A DNA stretch of 53,708 nt from Mycobacterium sp. 852014-50255_SCH5639931 (GTDB taxonomy: Bacteria > Actinomycetota > Actinomycetes > Mycobacteriales > Mycobacteriaceae): NCBI RefSeq assembly GCF_001665605.1, contig NZ_LZSV01000018.1, positions 1-53,708 of the forward strand, in the 5' to 3' direction. The notes below the pieces were generated by a model that saw nothing but the letters and a program-made list of their open reading frames with translations, did no database searches and was not told where the DNA came from. A program made the position numbers and the translations under genes. Below are positions 42,671 to 51,974 of this stretch, piece by piece. Position 1 is the first letter of the stretch, and each line of letters starts with the position of its first letter.

Positions 42671-43728
42671 GCTTCATCGCGGGCGTATTCGGAGCGTTGC
42701 CGCCGCATCGTTACAGCCAGGCCGAAATCACCGACCAAATCGTCGAATTGCCCGCATTGAAGGAGCACGAAGAGGTCGTTCGGCGGTTGCACGCCGCGGC
42801 CAAGGTCAACAGCCGCCACTTGGTCCTGCCGCTGGAGCGATACCCGTCGCTGACCGATTTCGGCGAAGCCAACGAGGTCTTCATCGAACACGCCGTCGAA
42901 CTCGGCTGCGAAGCGTTGCTGGGCGCGCTGGACGAGGCGGGTCTGCGGCCGCAGGACGTCGACATGATCGCCACCACCACGGTCACCGGCGTTGCCGTGC
43001 CGTCGCTCGACGCGCGGATCGCCGGACGGCTCGGGCTGCGGCCGGATGTGCGCCGGATGCCGCTGTTCGGCCTGGGCTGCGCGGCCGGGGCGGCGGGGGT
43101 GGGCCAACTGCACGACTACCTGCGCGGCGCCCCGGACGGCGTCGCGGTCCTGGTGTCGGTCGAGCTGTGCTCGCTCACCTTCCCCGCGGTCAAGCCGACC
43201 GTCTCGGGTCTGGTGGGAACCGCCATGTTCGGCGATGGGGCCGCCGCCGTGGTCGCCGTCGGCGACCGTCGTGCCGACCGGCTGAGCCCCGGCGGCCCCG
43301 ACATCGTCGACTCCCGCAGTCGCCTCTACCCCGAATCGCTGCACATCATGGCCTGGAACGTCAGCTCGACCGGGCTGCACCTGGTGATGTCACCCGAGCT
43401 GACGAATCTCATCGACCGCCACCTGGCCGGCGACGTGAGCCGGTTCCTGGGTGAGCACGGGCTGACGAACGACGACATCGGCGCCTGGGTGGCGCACCCC
43501 GGCGGTCCCAAGGTCATCACCGCGATCGGCAACAGCCTCGGGTTGGCGCCGGACGCTCTCGAGCTGACGTGGCGCTCGCTGGGCGAGATCGCGAACCTGT
43601 CGTCGGCCTCGGTGCTGCACATCCTGCGTGACACCATCGCCAAGCCGCCGCCTGGCGGCAGCCCCGGGCTGATGCTCGCGATGGGCCCGGGATTCAGCTC
43701 CGAGCTCGTGCTCCTGCGCTGGCGCTGA
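42667..43728 (+). CDS. pks11: Type III polyketide synthase, Pks11-like
   Basis: A 353-residue chalcone-synthase-like enzyme with the triad C138 ([11 protein letters not shown]), H277 ([12 protein letters not shown]) and N310 ([15 protein letters not shown]). The N-terminal [25 protein letters not shown] and [12 protein letters not shown] match my memory of H37Rv Pks11, which makes methyl-branched alkylpyrones from long acyl-CoA, malonyl-CoA and methylmalonyl-CoA. It differs from both Pks10-like copies at many tunnel-side positions. One notable change from those is [14 protein letters not shown] against GYDVGxAGFELVL. It is the last gene on the plus strand; the convergent ABC-F gene ends 9 bases away, with no terminator visible. 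Confidence 0.93.
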   Translation: MSFIAGVFGALPPHRYSQAEITDQIVELPALKEHEEVVRRLHAAAKVNSRHLVLPLERYPSLTDFGEANEVFIEHAVELGCEALLGALDEAGLRPQDVDMIATTTVTGVAVPSLDARIAGRLGLRPDVRRMPLFGLGCAAGAAGVGQLHDYLRGAPDGVAVLVSVELCSLTFPAVKPTVSGLVGTAMFGDGAAAVVAVGDRRADRLSPGGPDIVDSRSRLYPESLHIMAWNVSSTGLHLVMSPELTNLIDRHLAGDVSRFLGEHGLTNDDIGAWVAHPGGPKVITAIGNSLGLAPDALELTWRSLGEIANLSSASVLHILRDTIAKPPPGGSPGLMLAMGPGFSSELVLLRWR

Positions 43729-43737
43729 GCAGACGCC

Positions 43738-45516
43738 TCACTCCAGCGCCTCGGACAGATTCAGCCAGCGGCTCTCCGTCGCGGCCACCTCGTCTTCCAG
43801 CGCGCGCAATTCCTGGGTGAGCCGCGCGATGCCGACGTGGTCCGACTGGTCGTGCTCGGCCAGCTCGTGGTGTTTGTCCGCGATCCGGTCGGCCAGCCGG
43901 GCGAGCTGGCGGTCGACGCCGGCCAGCTCCTTCTCCGCCGCCCGCCGCTCGGCTCCCGACATCCCCGCCGGCTCAACCGGAGCGACGGCGGCAGGCGGCG
44001 CGGCCGCGGCGACTTCCCGCCGTGCCAGCCTCAGGTACTCGTCGATGCCGCCGGGCAGGTGCCGCAACCGGCCGTCGAGAATGGCGTACTGCTGGTCGGT
44101 GATCCGCTCGAGCAGGTAGCGGTCGTGGGAGACGACGATCAGAGTGCCCGGCCAGGAGTCGAGCAGGTCTTCCATGGCGGTGAGCATGTCGGTGTCGACG
44201 TCGTTGGTCGGCTCGTCGAGGAGCAACACGTTGGGTTCGGACAGCAGCGTGAGCATCAGCTGCAGCCGCCGTCGCTGGCCGCCCGAGAGTTCCCCGATCC
44301 GAGCGGAGAGCTGGCCCTTGCCGAAGCCGAGCCGCTCCAGCAGCTGGGCGGGCGTCACCTCGCGGCCCTCGACCTCGTACCCGCCGGGCAGCCGGCCCAG
44401 CACGTCGGCGATGCGGTCGTCGGCGAGCCCGGCCAGGGTGTCACCCTGCTGGTCGAGCACGGCCAGCTGGACGGTCTTGCCGCGCTTGACGCGCCCGGTG
44501 TCCGGCTTGATGCTCCCGGCGATCAGTCCGAGCAGCGTCGATTTCCCGGCGCCGTTGGCGCCGACGATGCCGGTGCGTTCGCCCGGGGCGATCCGCCACT
44601 CGACGTCGCGCAGCACCGGGTGGCCGCCAAACGCCACCGACACGTCAAGCAGATCGATGACGTCCTTGCCGAGCCGGGCGGTCGCCAGCTTGGCCAGCTC
44701 GACGTTGTTCCGCAGCGGCGGCACGTCGGCGATCAGCTGGTTGGCGGCCTCGATGCGGAACTTGGGTTTCGAGGTGCGGGCCGGCGCGCCGCGTCGCAGC
44801 CAGGCCAGCTCCTTGCGCATCAGGTTCTGCCGCTTGGCTTCGGTGGCGGCGGCCATCCGGTCACGCTCGACGCGCTGCAGCACGTAGGCCGCGTAACCGC
44901 CCTCGAACGGCTCCACGATCCCGTCGTGCACCTCCCACGTCGTGGTGGCGACCTCGTCCAGGAACCAGCGATCGTGCGTAACCAGCAGCAGCCCGCCGGT
45001 ATTGCGCGCCCAGCGCTGCCGTAGATGTTCCGCGAGCCAGGCGATGCCCTCGATGTCCAGGTGGTTGGTGGGCTCGTCGAGCGCGATGACGTCCCACTCG
45101 TCCACCAGCAACCTGGCCAGCTGGACGCGCCGGCGCTGGCCGCCGCTCAGCGTCGATACCGCGGCGTCCCAGCCGATGTCGGAGACCAGCCCGCCGACCA
45201 CGTCGCGCACCCGCGCGTCGCCGGCCCATTGGTGTTCGGCCGCATCGCCCACCAGCGTCCAGCCCACGGTGTGGTCCGGTTCCAGGGTGTCCGCCTGGCT
45301 CAGCGCGCCCACCCGCAAGCCGCTGCGGCGGGTGACGCGGCCGGAATCGGGCTGCAACTGGCCTGTGAGCAACCGCAGCAGGCTGGATTTGCCGTCCCCG
45401 TTGCGTCCGACGATGCCAATGCGTGCGCCGTCGTTCACGCCCAGCGTGACCGCTCCGAATACCAACTGGGTCGGGTATTCGAGGTGGATGGCCTCGGCTC
45501 CCAATAGGTGTGCCAC
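43738..45516 (-). CDS. ABC-F family ATPase (Rv1667c/Rv1668c-like, undivided)
   Basis: A 592-residue protein with two ATPase cassettes and no membrane segment, so an ABC-F protein acting on ribosomes rather than a transporter. Cassette 1 has GRNGDGKSSLLRLL, LSGGQRRRVQLARLL and VIALDEPTNHLD. Cassette 2 has GANGAGKSTLLGLI, LSGGQRRRLQLMLTL and VLLLDEPTNDVD. The basic linker between them, around RVERDRMAAATEAKRQNLMR, is the element that reaches the ribosome. A C-terminal coiled coil follows (LAGVDRQLARLADRI). In H37Rv I recall this as two adjacent genes, annotated as macrolide transport proteins; here it is one frame. The first cassette carries Asp in place of the common Ala/Cys within Walker A, which is tolerated. 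It may give antibiotic protection. Confidence 0.92.
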   Translation of the reverse strand: MAHLLGAEAIHLEYPTQLVFGAVTLGVNDGARIGIVGRNGDGKSSLLRLLTGQLQPDSGRVTRRSGLRVGALSQADTLEPDHTVGWTLVGDAAEHQWAGDARVRDVVGGLVSDIGWDAAVSTLSGGQRRRVQLARLLVDEWDVIALDEPTNHLDIEGIAWLAEHLRQRWARNTGGLLLVTHDRWFLDEVATTTWEVHDGIVEPFEGGYAAYVLQRVERDRMAAATEAKRQNLMRKELAWLRRGAPARTSKPKFRIEAANQLIADVPPLRNNVELAKLATARLGKDVIDLLDVSVAFGGHPVLRDVEWRIAPGERTGIVGANGAGKSTLLGLIAGSIKPDTGRVKRGKTVQLAVLDQQGDTLAGLADDRIADVLGRLPGGYEVEGREVTPAQLLERLGFGKGQLSARIGELSGGQRRRLQLMLTLLSEPNVLLLDEPTNDVDTDMLTAMEDLLDSWPGTLIVVSHDRYLLERITDQQYAILDGRLRHLPGGIDEYLRLARREVAAAAPPAAVAPVEPAGMSGAERRAAEKELAGVDRQLARLADRIADKHHELAEHDQSDHVGIARLTQELRALEDEVAATESRWLNLSEALE

Positions 45517-45535
45517 CGGCCCGACCCTACTGCGG

Positions 45536-46264
45536 CTATTCGAGGGTCAGCAGCGCCCGGTCGACTTCGCTCTGGGTCTCCGCCGACGCCTTGCTGGCCA
45601 CCGCGTCCAGGAAGCGGCTGGCGAGATCGCGCAGTTTCAGGTTGGTTTCCTGGGATCGCCAGACCAAGATGTCGAACGCCCGCTCCGCGGAGATGCCATA
45701 GGCGGCCATGAGTACGCCCTTCGCCTGCTCGATTCGGGCGCGGGCATCGGCGACCGCCGACAGCACGTTGTTGATATCGGTCTGCAGCGAGTCGGTGACG
45801 TCGACATAGAAGCCGGACGTCCCGATCGGGGTGCCGTGGTCGTCGAGCATCCGGTCGCCCGCGACGACGACACAGTGGGTGCGCCCGCCGGTGTCGATGA
45901 TGCGGTGGCGACTGCTGAACGGCTTGCCCTGCATCACGCGCTCCAAGACGGCGGCGACGCGCTCGCGGTCGTCGGGGTGCTTGTGCTTGAGCAGCAGTTC
46001 CGTGGTCGGCTGCACCCGTCCCGGCTTGTACCCGTGCATCCGGGCGACGGCGTCCGACCACTCCCAGCGGTGCCCGTCCAGGAAAAACCGGAACCGGCCG
46101 ACGCGCTGCGGCTCGCCGAGCCCCAGGACCAGGTCGACCGCGTTGAGGTCTTCTTCCTCGACGACGTCGGACATGAGTTTCTCCGACGCCGGAGCCGCCG
46201 ACCCGCCATCGGCCGCCCGCCCGTCGCGGCGCCGGACGGTTTCGTCTTCAAAGTTCACGGTCAT
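45536..46264 (-). CDS. PAS-ANTAR RNA-binding regulator
   Basis: A 242-residue predicted transcription antitermination regulator. Residues 40-155 form a PAS fold (RFRFFLDGHRWEWSDAVARM, GYKPGRVQPTTELLLKHKHP, GFYVDVTDS). Residues 160-225 form an ANTAR domain, with the typical ARARIEQAKGVLMAAYGISA and AFDILVWRSQETNLKLRDLA. ANTAR domains bind paired hairpins in mRNA leaders. The ATG at 46264 follows GAAGGG; an upstream in-frame start at 46336 would add 24 residues with no family support. It lies 19 bases before the ABC-F gene on the same strand, so the two may be cotranscribed. No partner kinase is nearby; the PAS domain may sense the signal itself. Confidence 0.9.
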   Translation of the reverse strand: MTVNFEDETVRRRDGRAADGGSAAPASEKLMSDVVEEEDLNAVDLVLGLGEPQRVGRFRFFLDGHRWEWSDAVARMHGYKPGRVQPTTELLLKHKHPDDRERVAAVLERVMQGKPFSSRHRIIDTGGRTHCVVVAGDRMLDDHGTPIGTSGFYVDVTDSLQTDINNVLSAVADARARIEQAKGVLMAAYGISAERAFDILVWRSQETNLKLRDLASRFLDAVASKASAETQSEVDRALLTLE

Positions 46265-46339
46265 CGCGCATTGCCCTTCAGATCCGTAACTATGTCCTCC
46301 GCATATCAATGCCCACTTTCGGGCGGGTCCATTCATGGA

Positions 46340-47446
46340 TCAGGCTTTTCGATAGGGCTCGGCGTCGGCGCGTTTGAACTCCAGGCCCAGCCCGGGCCGT
46401 TCCTGGTCTGGCCGCAACGCCCCACCGTCGGGCGCCAGGGCGCCGTCGAACAGCATGTGTTCGATGCGGTGGTGATCGTGGAAGTACTCCAGGTGCCGCA
46501 GATTCGGGATCGCGCTGGCCACGTGGGCGTGCAGGTTGGGGGCGCAGTGGCCGGACACGTCGACGTTGCAGGCGGCGGCCACGGCGGCGGCGCGCAGCCA
46601 GTCGGTGATGCCGCCGCAGCGGGTGACGTCGATTTGCAGGCAGTCGACCGCATCCGCGGCGAGCATCCGGTTGAAGTAGGCCAGGTCGTAGCCGTACTCG
46701 CCGGCGGTGACGTCCGGGGTGACCTGATCGCGCACCTCCCGCAGCCCGGCCAAGTCGTCGGAGGAGACGGGTTCCTCGAACCATGTGACATCGTGGTCGG
46801 CCATCGCGTGGGCCACCCGAATGGCCTGCTTGCGGCGATAGGCGCCGTTGGCGTCCACATACAGTTCGACGTCGGGGCCGATCACCTTGCGCGACAGCGC
46901 GATTCGGTCAAGATCACGGCGCTCGTCGGAGCCCCACGACTCGCCGATCTTGATCTTGACGCGCGGGATCTTCCACTCGTCCACCCAGCGTTCGAGTTGG
47001 GCGCGGGTGGCGCGCTCGTCATAGGTGGTGAAGCCGCCGCTGCCGTAGATCGGCACCCGGTCGTGCGCCATGCCGAGCAGTCGGCATACCGGTAGGCCCA
47101 GGAGTTTGCCCTTGAGGTCCCACAGCGCGGTGTCGACCGCCGAGATCGCGCACGACACCAAGCCCGGCCGTCCGTTGTTGCGCATCGCCCGGACCATCGC
47201 CTGCCAACGCCCGGTGATGTCGAGGGCGCTGTGTCCGGTGAGAGTGCCGGCGAGCGGCCCGTTGATCAGCGTGCCGCACGCGCCGGCTGCGTAGGTGTAG
47301 CCGATCCCGCGGCGCCCGCCCGCCGCAACCTCGGTCAGCACCAGGGTGGTCGACGACCAGGGCAGAGTGCCGTCGGCTTCCGGTGCGTCGGTGGGGATTT
47401 CGTAGACCTGCGCGGTGACCTCGTCGATGCGTGCGTCGAGGCTCAT
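46340..47446 (-). CDS. Enolase-superfamily enzyme (mandelate racemase/muconate lactonizing type)
   Basis: A 368-residue protein predicted to abstract the alpha-proton of a carboxylate, often a sugar acid. The catalytic Lys pair is VKIKIGESW. The three metal ligands fit ELYVDANGAYR (Asp), VTWFEEPVSSDD (Glu) and VTAGEYGYDLAY (Glu). A C-terminal His is in VSGHCAPNLHAHVA. These suit sugar-acid dehydratases or cycloisomerases, but the substrate cannot be named. The ATG at 47446 overlaps the stop of the SDR gene (ATGA), so it is coupled to the operon starting at 53205 and is its last gene. The next gene begins 75 bases later. Confidence 0.88.
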   Translation of the reverse strand: MSLDARIDEVTAQVYEIPTDAPEADGTLPWSSTTLVLTEVAAGGRRGIGYTYAAGACGTLINGPLAGTLTGHSALDITGRWQAMVRAMRNNGRPGLVSCAISAVDTALWDLKGKLLGLPVCRLLGMAHDRVPIYGSGGFTTYDERATRAQLERWVDEWKIPRVKIKIGESWGSDERRDLDRIALSRKVIGPDVELYVDANGAYRRKQAIRVAHAMADHDVTWFEEPVSSDDLAGLREVRDQVTPDVTAGEYGYDLAYFNRMLAADAVDCLQIDVTRCGGITDWLRAAAVAAACNVDVSGHCAPNLHAHVASAIPNLRHLEYFHDHHRIEHMLFDGALAPDGGALRPDQERPGLGLEFKRADAEPYRKA

Positions 47447-48459
47447 CGCGTCCACCGGCGCGCGGCGAGCCACGCGCCCAGTCCGGCCGCGCCTAGCGCG
47501 CTCGTACCACTGACGACAGGGTGCTGCGACGCCCACACCTGCGGGCTCAGCGTGTGGGACTTGTCGTCGAACCCGCCGTGGGCGCCGTGGTCGCTGCCGG
47601 GTTCCTCGTCCAGCGGGTGCCAAAGGTTGTGCGGGCGCCCCGGGCTGACGTGCTGCTCGGTCTGCTGCGAGTCATAACCGGTGCGGCCCAGGTAGCGGTC
47701 CAGCAGCGGTGCGACGAACTTCTGCGCCAGCAGCGTGACCATGGTGCTGTCGCCGACCCAATATTGTTTGCGCTCCGGATGATCGGCGGCATACACGACG
47801 CCGCGGGCGGCGACCTCCGGCTGGTAGATCGGCGGCACGGGTTGGGGATGGCGCGGCAGGCGGGACAGCACCCAGGAGAACTGGGGGGTGTTGACCGCGG
47901 GCATCTGGGCCACCGTGATCCGCACCTTGGAGTGTTCGTGCAACAGTTCGCAGCGCACCGATTCAGTGAAACCGTTGATGGCGTGCTTGGCGCCGCAGTA
48001 GGCCGATTGCAGCGGGATGGATCGCTGGCTGAGCGCGGAGCCGACCTGCACGATGGTGCCGCGGTCGCGCGGCCGCATCTTCGCCAGCGCCGCCATGGTG
48101 CCGTGCACGTATCCGAGGTAGGACACCTCGGTCACGCGTTTGAATTCCTCGGCGCTGATCTCGCTGAACGGCGCGAACACGGAGGTGAACGCGACGTTCA
48201 CCCAGACGTCGATCGGGCCGAAGGTCGCCTCGGTCTCGTCGGCGGCGGCGACGACGGCCGCGTGGTCGGCGACGTCGGTGGGCAGGGTCAGCGCCTTGCC
48301 GCCGCCGGATTCGACGTCGCGGGCCGCGCCGTCCAGCCCGGCGGACCCGCGGGCGAGCAGGGCGACGTTCGCCCCGCGCTGCCCGAACAGTTGGGCGGTG
48401 GCCCGGCCGATGCCGGCGCTGGCTCCGGTGACTACGATTGTTTTTGTGGTCGGTGTCAT
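47443..48459 (-). CDS. Short-chain dehydrogenase/reductase with C-terminal membrane helix
   Basis: A 338-residue SDR. The cofactor motif is VVTGASAGIGRATAQLF; the DVADHAA segment and the NVAF variant of the NNAG motif follow. The catalytic Ser and Tyr-x3-Lys are in QVGSALSQRSIP and SAYCGAKHAING. After the domain (about residue 245) comes a His-rich polar tail, then a short helix (VVSGTSALGAAGLGAWLAAR) that may anchor it. The start at 48459 is chosen because AAGGAG lies 9 bases upstream; an ATG at 48492 would overlap the previous gene. The substrate is unknown. It sits between the GH15 and enolase genes. Confidence 0.88.
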   Translation of the reverse strand: MTPTTKTIVVTGASAGIGRATAQLFGQRGANVALLARGSAGLDGAARDVESGGGKALTLPTDVADHAAVVAAADETEATFGPIDVWVNVAFTSVFAPFSEISAEEFKRVTEVSYLGYVHGTMAALAKMRPRDRGTIVQVGSALSQRSIPLQSAYCGAKHAINGFTESVRCELLHEHSKVRITVAQMPAVNTPQFSWVLSRLPRHPQPVPPIYQPEVAARGVVYAADHPERKQYWVGDSTMVTLLAQKFVAPLLDRYLGRTGYDSQQTEQHVSPGRPHNLWHPLDEEPGSDHGAHGGFDDKSHTLSPQVWASQHPVVSGTSALGAAGLGAWLAARRWTR

Positions 48460-48484
48460 CGCCGAAATCTCCTTCTGCGTTGAA

Positions 48485-50278
48485 TCAGTCATGGTGTACG
48501 GCGTCGTCGGCGAGGGTGGCCGTGCATTCCAGCATCAGCGCGTGCGCGAACGCCTGGGGGAGGTTGCCGCGGAGCTGGCGCTGCCGGACGTCGTATTCCT
48601 CGCAGAACAGCCCGGGGGGCCCGCAGGCGGCGCGGTTGCGTTCGAACCAGCGCATCGCGCAATGGGTATGTCCCAGTTGATGTTCGGCGAGCGCCATCAT
48701 GAATCCGCAGAGCAGGAAGGCGCCCTCGGCGTCGCCGAGGTCGCGCTCGTCGTGCCGGAACCGGTACACGAACCCGTCGTGGCTGAGCTGCTTGCGGACG
48801 GCGTCCAGCGTGGCCCGGGTGCGCGGGTCGTCGGCGGGCACGGCGCCGCGTACGGGTGGCAGCAGCAGCGACGCGTCAACCCCGGGCAGCCGCGGGCTGC
48901 GTTGCCAGTAGCCGCCGTGCGGGTGCAGGCTGCTGGCCGCGGTGTCGGCCAGGATCGCGTCGGCCAGCGAGGCGCAGGCCGCCACCTCGTGGCCGCCGCC
49001 GGAAACCTTGGCGATGGCGCGTAGCCCGGCCACGCACGCCAGGCGGGACTGCGTCCAGTGCTCGTCATCGATCTCCCAGATGCCGGCATCCGCTTCGCGC
49101 CAGCGCTTTTCGATCGCGCCGATGGCGGTCTGCGCGGCGCGCCAGCCCTCGGCGTCGAGCCGGTCGGCGTTGCCCGCCCAGGCCAGCAGCTGCAGCGCCT
49201 CGCCGAATACGTCGAGCTGGAATTGCTGGTTGACCCAGTTGCCCACCTTGTCGGTGCCCCCGGGGTAGCCGGGCAGGTCGAGCGTCTCCTCGCCGGGCAC
49301 GCTGTCGCCCGTGACGGTGTAGGCCGGCTTGAGGTCGGGGCCGTCTTCGAGCAACCGGGCCCCGACGAATTCGACCGCGCGGTCGAGCAACTCGGTCGCC
49401 CCGACGGTCGCCGCGGCGATGCCTGCGTAGACCTGATCCCGGATCCACGCGTAGCGGTAGTCGTAGTTCTGGTTGGTGTGCGCGCGTTCGGGCAGGCTCA
49501 TCGTGGCGGCGGCCACCATGCCGCCGCCGCTACTGGTCAGCCCGCGCAGCACCGCGTAGGAGTGACGCCCGTCGCGGGGCGCGATGGTGCAGTTCAGCTC
49601 GGGAATGCTGCGACGCCAGGCGGCTTCCGTTGCGTCCCAGGCGATGTCGGCGTCGGGTGGTTGGTCGGGCAGGGTGCGCTCGGAGAGCTCCAGCGCGAAA
49701 TCGTGCTGGTCGCCCTCGTCGACGGTGATCTCACACGTGAGCAGCTCCCCGCGGCCGCGCGCCGCCTTCACCGATCGCACGTCGCAGCCGCCCAGCCAGC
49801 GCCACCGCAACCGCCCCGACTTCCCGCTCCATGCCCCGCCGTCGACGCGCATGTCGCCGGGACCGTGCCGGCCGAACTCGGCGCTCGGCTGCAGCACCAC
49901 TCGCACCCGCGCGGTCCCGCGGCAGCCGACGAGTCGGCGCAGCAGCACCACCCGGTCGGGATCGCCCGGGAACGCCAGCGCCTCACGGCATTCCACGATG
50001 CCGTCGCGGGTGATCCAGCGATTGCGCCAGATCATGCTGCCCGGCTCGTAATAGCCGCCCCACACATGCCGCACGTCGGTCGGCGTGATCGCGTAGACGC
50101 CGCCACCACCGATGAGATTCGAGAACACGCCGTCGGAATCCCAGCGCGGCGCACACATCCACGCGACGTCGCCCTGCGGCCCGATCAGGGCGCCCCGCTC
50201 GCCGTCCGCGAGCAGGGCGTACTCGCGTAACACCCGCGGCGAGAAGGCCGCCTCGATGTCGATCGCGCGGTCAGCCAC
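48485..50278 (-). CDS. Glycoside hydrolase family 15 (glucoamylase/trehalase-like)
   Basis: A 597-residue protein with an N-terminal beta domain (DVAWMCAPRWDSDGVFS, FSNLIGGGGVYAITP) and a C-terminal (alpha/alpha)6 barrel. The barrel shows NYDYRYAWIRDQVYA, and GLFCEEYDVRQRQLRGNLPQ with a candidate catalytic Glu; the last segment NLPQAFAHALML is also conserved. Family members in mycobacteria include trehalase and glucoamylase-like enzymes, so trehalose or alpha-glucans are plausible substrates. There is no signal peptide, so it acts in the cytoplasm. The start overlaps the GMC gene by 8 bases (50271-50278). Confidence 0.9.
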   Translation of the reverse strand: MADRAIDIEAAFSPRVLREYALLADGERGALIGPQGDVAWMCAPRWDSDGVFSNLIGGGGVYAITPTDVRHVWGGYYEPGSMIWRNRWITRDGIVECREALAFPGDPDRVVLLRRLVGCRGTARVRVVLQPSAEFGRHGPGDMRVDGGAWSGKSGRLRWRWLGGCDVRSVKAARGRGELLTCEITVDEGDQHDFALELSERTLPDQPPDADIAWDATEAAWRRSIPELNCTIAPRDGRHSYAVLRGLTSSGGGMVAAATMSLPERAHTNQNYDYRYAWIRDQVYAGIAAATVGATELLDRAVEFVGARLLEDGPDLKPAYTVTGDSVPGEETLDLPGYPGGTDKVGNWVNQQFQLDVFGEALQLLAWAGNADRLDAEGWRAAQTAIGAIEKRWREADAGIWEIDDEHWTQSRLACVAGLRAIAKVSGGGHEVAACASLADAILADTAASSLHPHGGYWQRSPRLPGVDASLLLPPVRGAVPADDPRTRATLDAVRKQLSHDGFVYRFRHDERDLGDAEGAFLLCGFMMALAEHQLGHTHCAMRWFERNRAACGPPGLFCEEYDVRQRQLRGNLPQAFAHALMLECTATLADDAVHHD

Positions 50279-51974
50279 GGACCCCCGCCTTCGATGGCCG
50301 CCTCGCCGGGGCGGTGCTGTCGATCTTTCCGGTCGCCATCCGTTCGGCGAGCCGGGAGGCCAGCGCCATGATCGTCAATGCCGGGTTCGCCGAGCCCTGC
50401 GTCGGACACACCGAGCCGTCGGCCAGAAACAGGTTCGGCACGCCCCACACCCGGTGATCAGAGTCGACCACCGAGTTGTCCGGGCGGGTGCCCATCCGGG
50501 CGCCGCCGATCAGGTGGGCGAACCGCTCGATGGTGAGCACGTCCTGGGCGTCGGCGGCGTGCAGGATGTCGCCGATCACTTTGGTGGAGTAGGCCATGTT
50601 GGCCTTGTCGTTGTCGCACAGCGTGTAATCGAACCGGGCCACCGGGATGCCGTAGGGGTCCCTCTCCTCGGCGAGAGTGACCCGGTTCTCGGGCAGCGGC
50701 AACAGCTCGTTGAGCACGCCGACGGTCGCCCAGTGGTTGTAGTCGCGCATGTATTCGCGCAACGCCCGGCCCCAATGCCCGTCGGCCAGAACGTGTTCGG
50801 CCCAGCCGATCGGCAGCGGCGAAACGGTCTGGATGGAGAAGCCGCGGGCGAACCCGCGCGAGGAGTCGGTTTCGTAGAACTGCTCCGAGGACACCTCCGG
50901 GGGAGGGGCCTTGTACATCCGCACCTCGTCCGACCACCGGCCCGCGGACTGCGTGGCGCCCTGCACCATCACGTAGCGACCCACCTGGTCGTCGTCGTTG
51001 CCCAGCCCGTTCGGGAAGCGTTCGCTCACCGAGTTCAGCAGCAGGCGCGGCGTTTCGATGGAATACCCGGCGATCGCGACGACCTTGGCCCGCTGCAACC
51101 GCTCGGTGCCGCCGGCCTCGTCGTAGTAGACCACCCCGCGCGCGGAGCCGGCCTCGTCGAGCTCGACGCGGGCGGCCATGCAGTTGGCGCGGATCTCCAC
51201 GGCGTGGGCCAAGGCATCGGGCAGGTGCGTTACGTACGGGCTGGCCTTGGCGTTGACCTTGCAGCCCTGCAGGCAATAGCCGCGGTAGATGCAGTGCGGG
51301 CGGTTACCGAAGGTGCCGTTGACGATGCCGACGGGGCCGACCCGCATCTCGATGCCGAGCTGCATCGCCCCCCGCCACAGTTTGGCCGCGGCACCCGAAA
51401 TCGGGTGCGGGGAAAAGGAATACCGATGCGGGTAGCCCCAGGGCCAGTTCTGCCCGGCCACCGGCAACTCGAGCTCGATCCGCTCGTAGTGGGGGCGGAC
51501 GTCTTCGTAGCGGATCGGCCAGTCCGCCCCGACCCCGTCGAGGGTGTAGGTGTGGAAGTCGCTGGGATGAAACCGCGGCGTGTAGCCGGCGTAGTGCACC
51601 ATCGAGCCGCCGACCCCTCGCCCGGAGTTGTTCTTGCCCAGCTCGATCGGGTCGTCGCCGCCGATGATGCGCTTCTGCGTCCAGTACAGGGAGTGCGAAC
51701 CCGCCTCGTCGGAGACCCAATCCTCGTCGGGGTGCCAGAACGGGCCCGCCTCGAGGATCACCACCCGCCAGCCGGCCCGTGCCAGCCGTTGCGCGAGCAC
51801 GGATCCGCCGGCGCCGGCGCCGACGACCACCAGGTCGACCTCGTCGTCGTCGCCGTAGCGCTGCATGGTCTTTTCGCCGGGCAGGTCGCGCGAATGCACG
51901 TCGAGCAGGAAACGGGATTCGTTGTCCTTCGGCCCGATCGCTCCCCTGAGGAGGCCGCGGAGTCGGTCGCCCAT
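50271..51974 (-). CDS. GMC-family FAD oxidoreductase
   Basis: A 567-residue flavoprotein. FAD-binding motif is VDLVVVGAGAGGSVLAQRLA near residue 48, followed by VILEAGPFW. GGSMVHYAGYTPRFHPSDF is the typical substrate-side segment of gluconate/sugar dehydrogenase-like members, CIYRGYCLQGCKVNAKAS a conserved Cys-rich part, and the C-terminal GSVCPTQGSANPALTIMALA holds the catalytic Asn region. The preceding gene encodes a gluconate-2-dehydrogenase subunit-3-like protein whose stop overlaps this ATG (TGATG), a pairing typical of multisubunit sugar or polyol dehydrogenases. The start MGDRLRGLLRGAIG is taken at 51974; the frame is open further upstream but within the neighbouring gene. Confidence 0.92.
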   Translation of the reverse strand: MGDRLRGLLRGAIGPKDNESRFLLDVHSRDLPGEKTMQRYGDDDEVDLVVVGAGAGGSVLAQRLARAGWRVVILEAGPFWHPDEDWVSDEAGSHSLYWTQKRIIGGDDPIELGKNNSGRGVGGSMVHYAGYTPRFHPSDFHTYTLDGVGADWPIRYEDVRPHYERIELELPVAGQNWPWGYPHRYSFSPHPISGAAAKLWRGAMQLGIEMRVGPVGIVNGTFGNRPHCIYRGYCLQGCKVNAKASPYVTHLPDALAHAVEIRANCMAARVELDEAGSARGVVYYDEAGGTERLQRAKVVAIAGYSIETPRLLLNSVSERFPNGLGNDDDQVGRYVMVQGATQSAGRWSDEVRMYKAPPPEVSSEQFYETDSSRGFARGFSIQTVSPLPIGWAEHVLADGHWGRALREYMRDYNHWATVGVLNELLPLPENRVTLAEERDPYGIPVARFDYTLCDNDKANMAYSTKVIGDILHAADAQDVLTIERFAHLIGGARMGTRPDNSVVDSDHRVWGVPNLFLADGSVCPTQGSANPALTIMALASRLAERMATGKIDSTAPARRPSKAGVRG

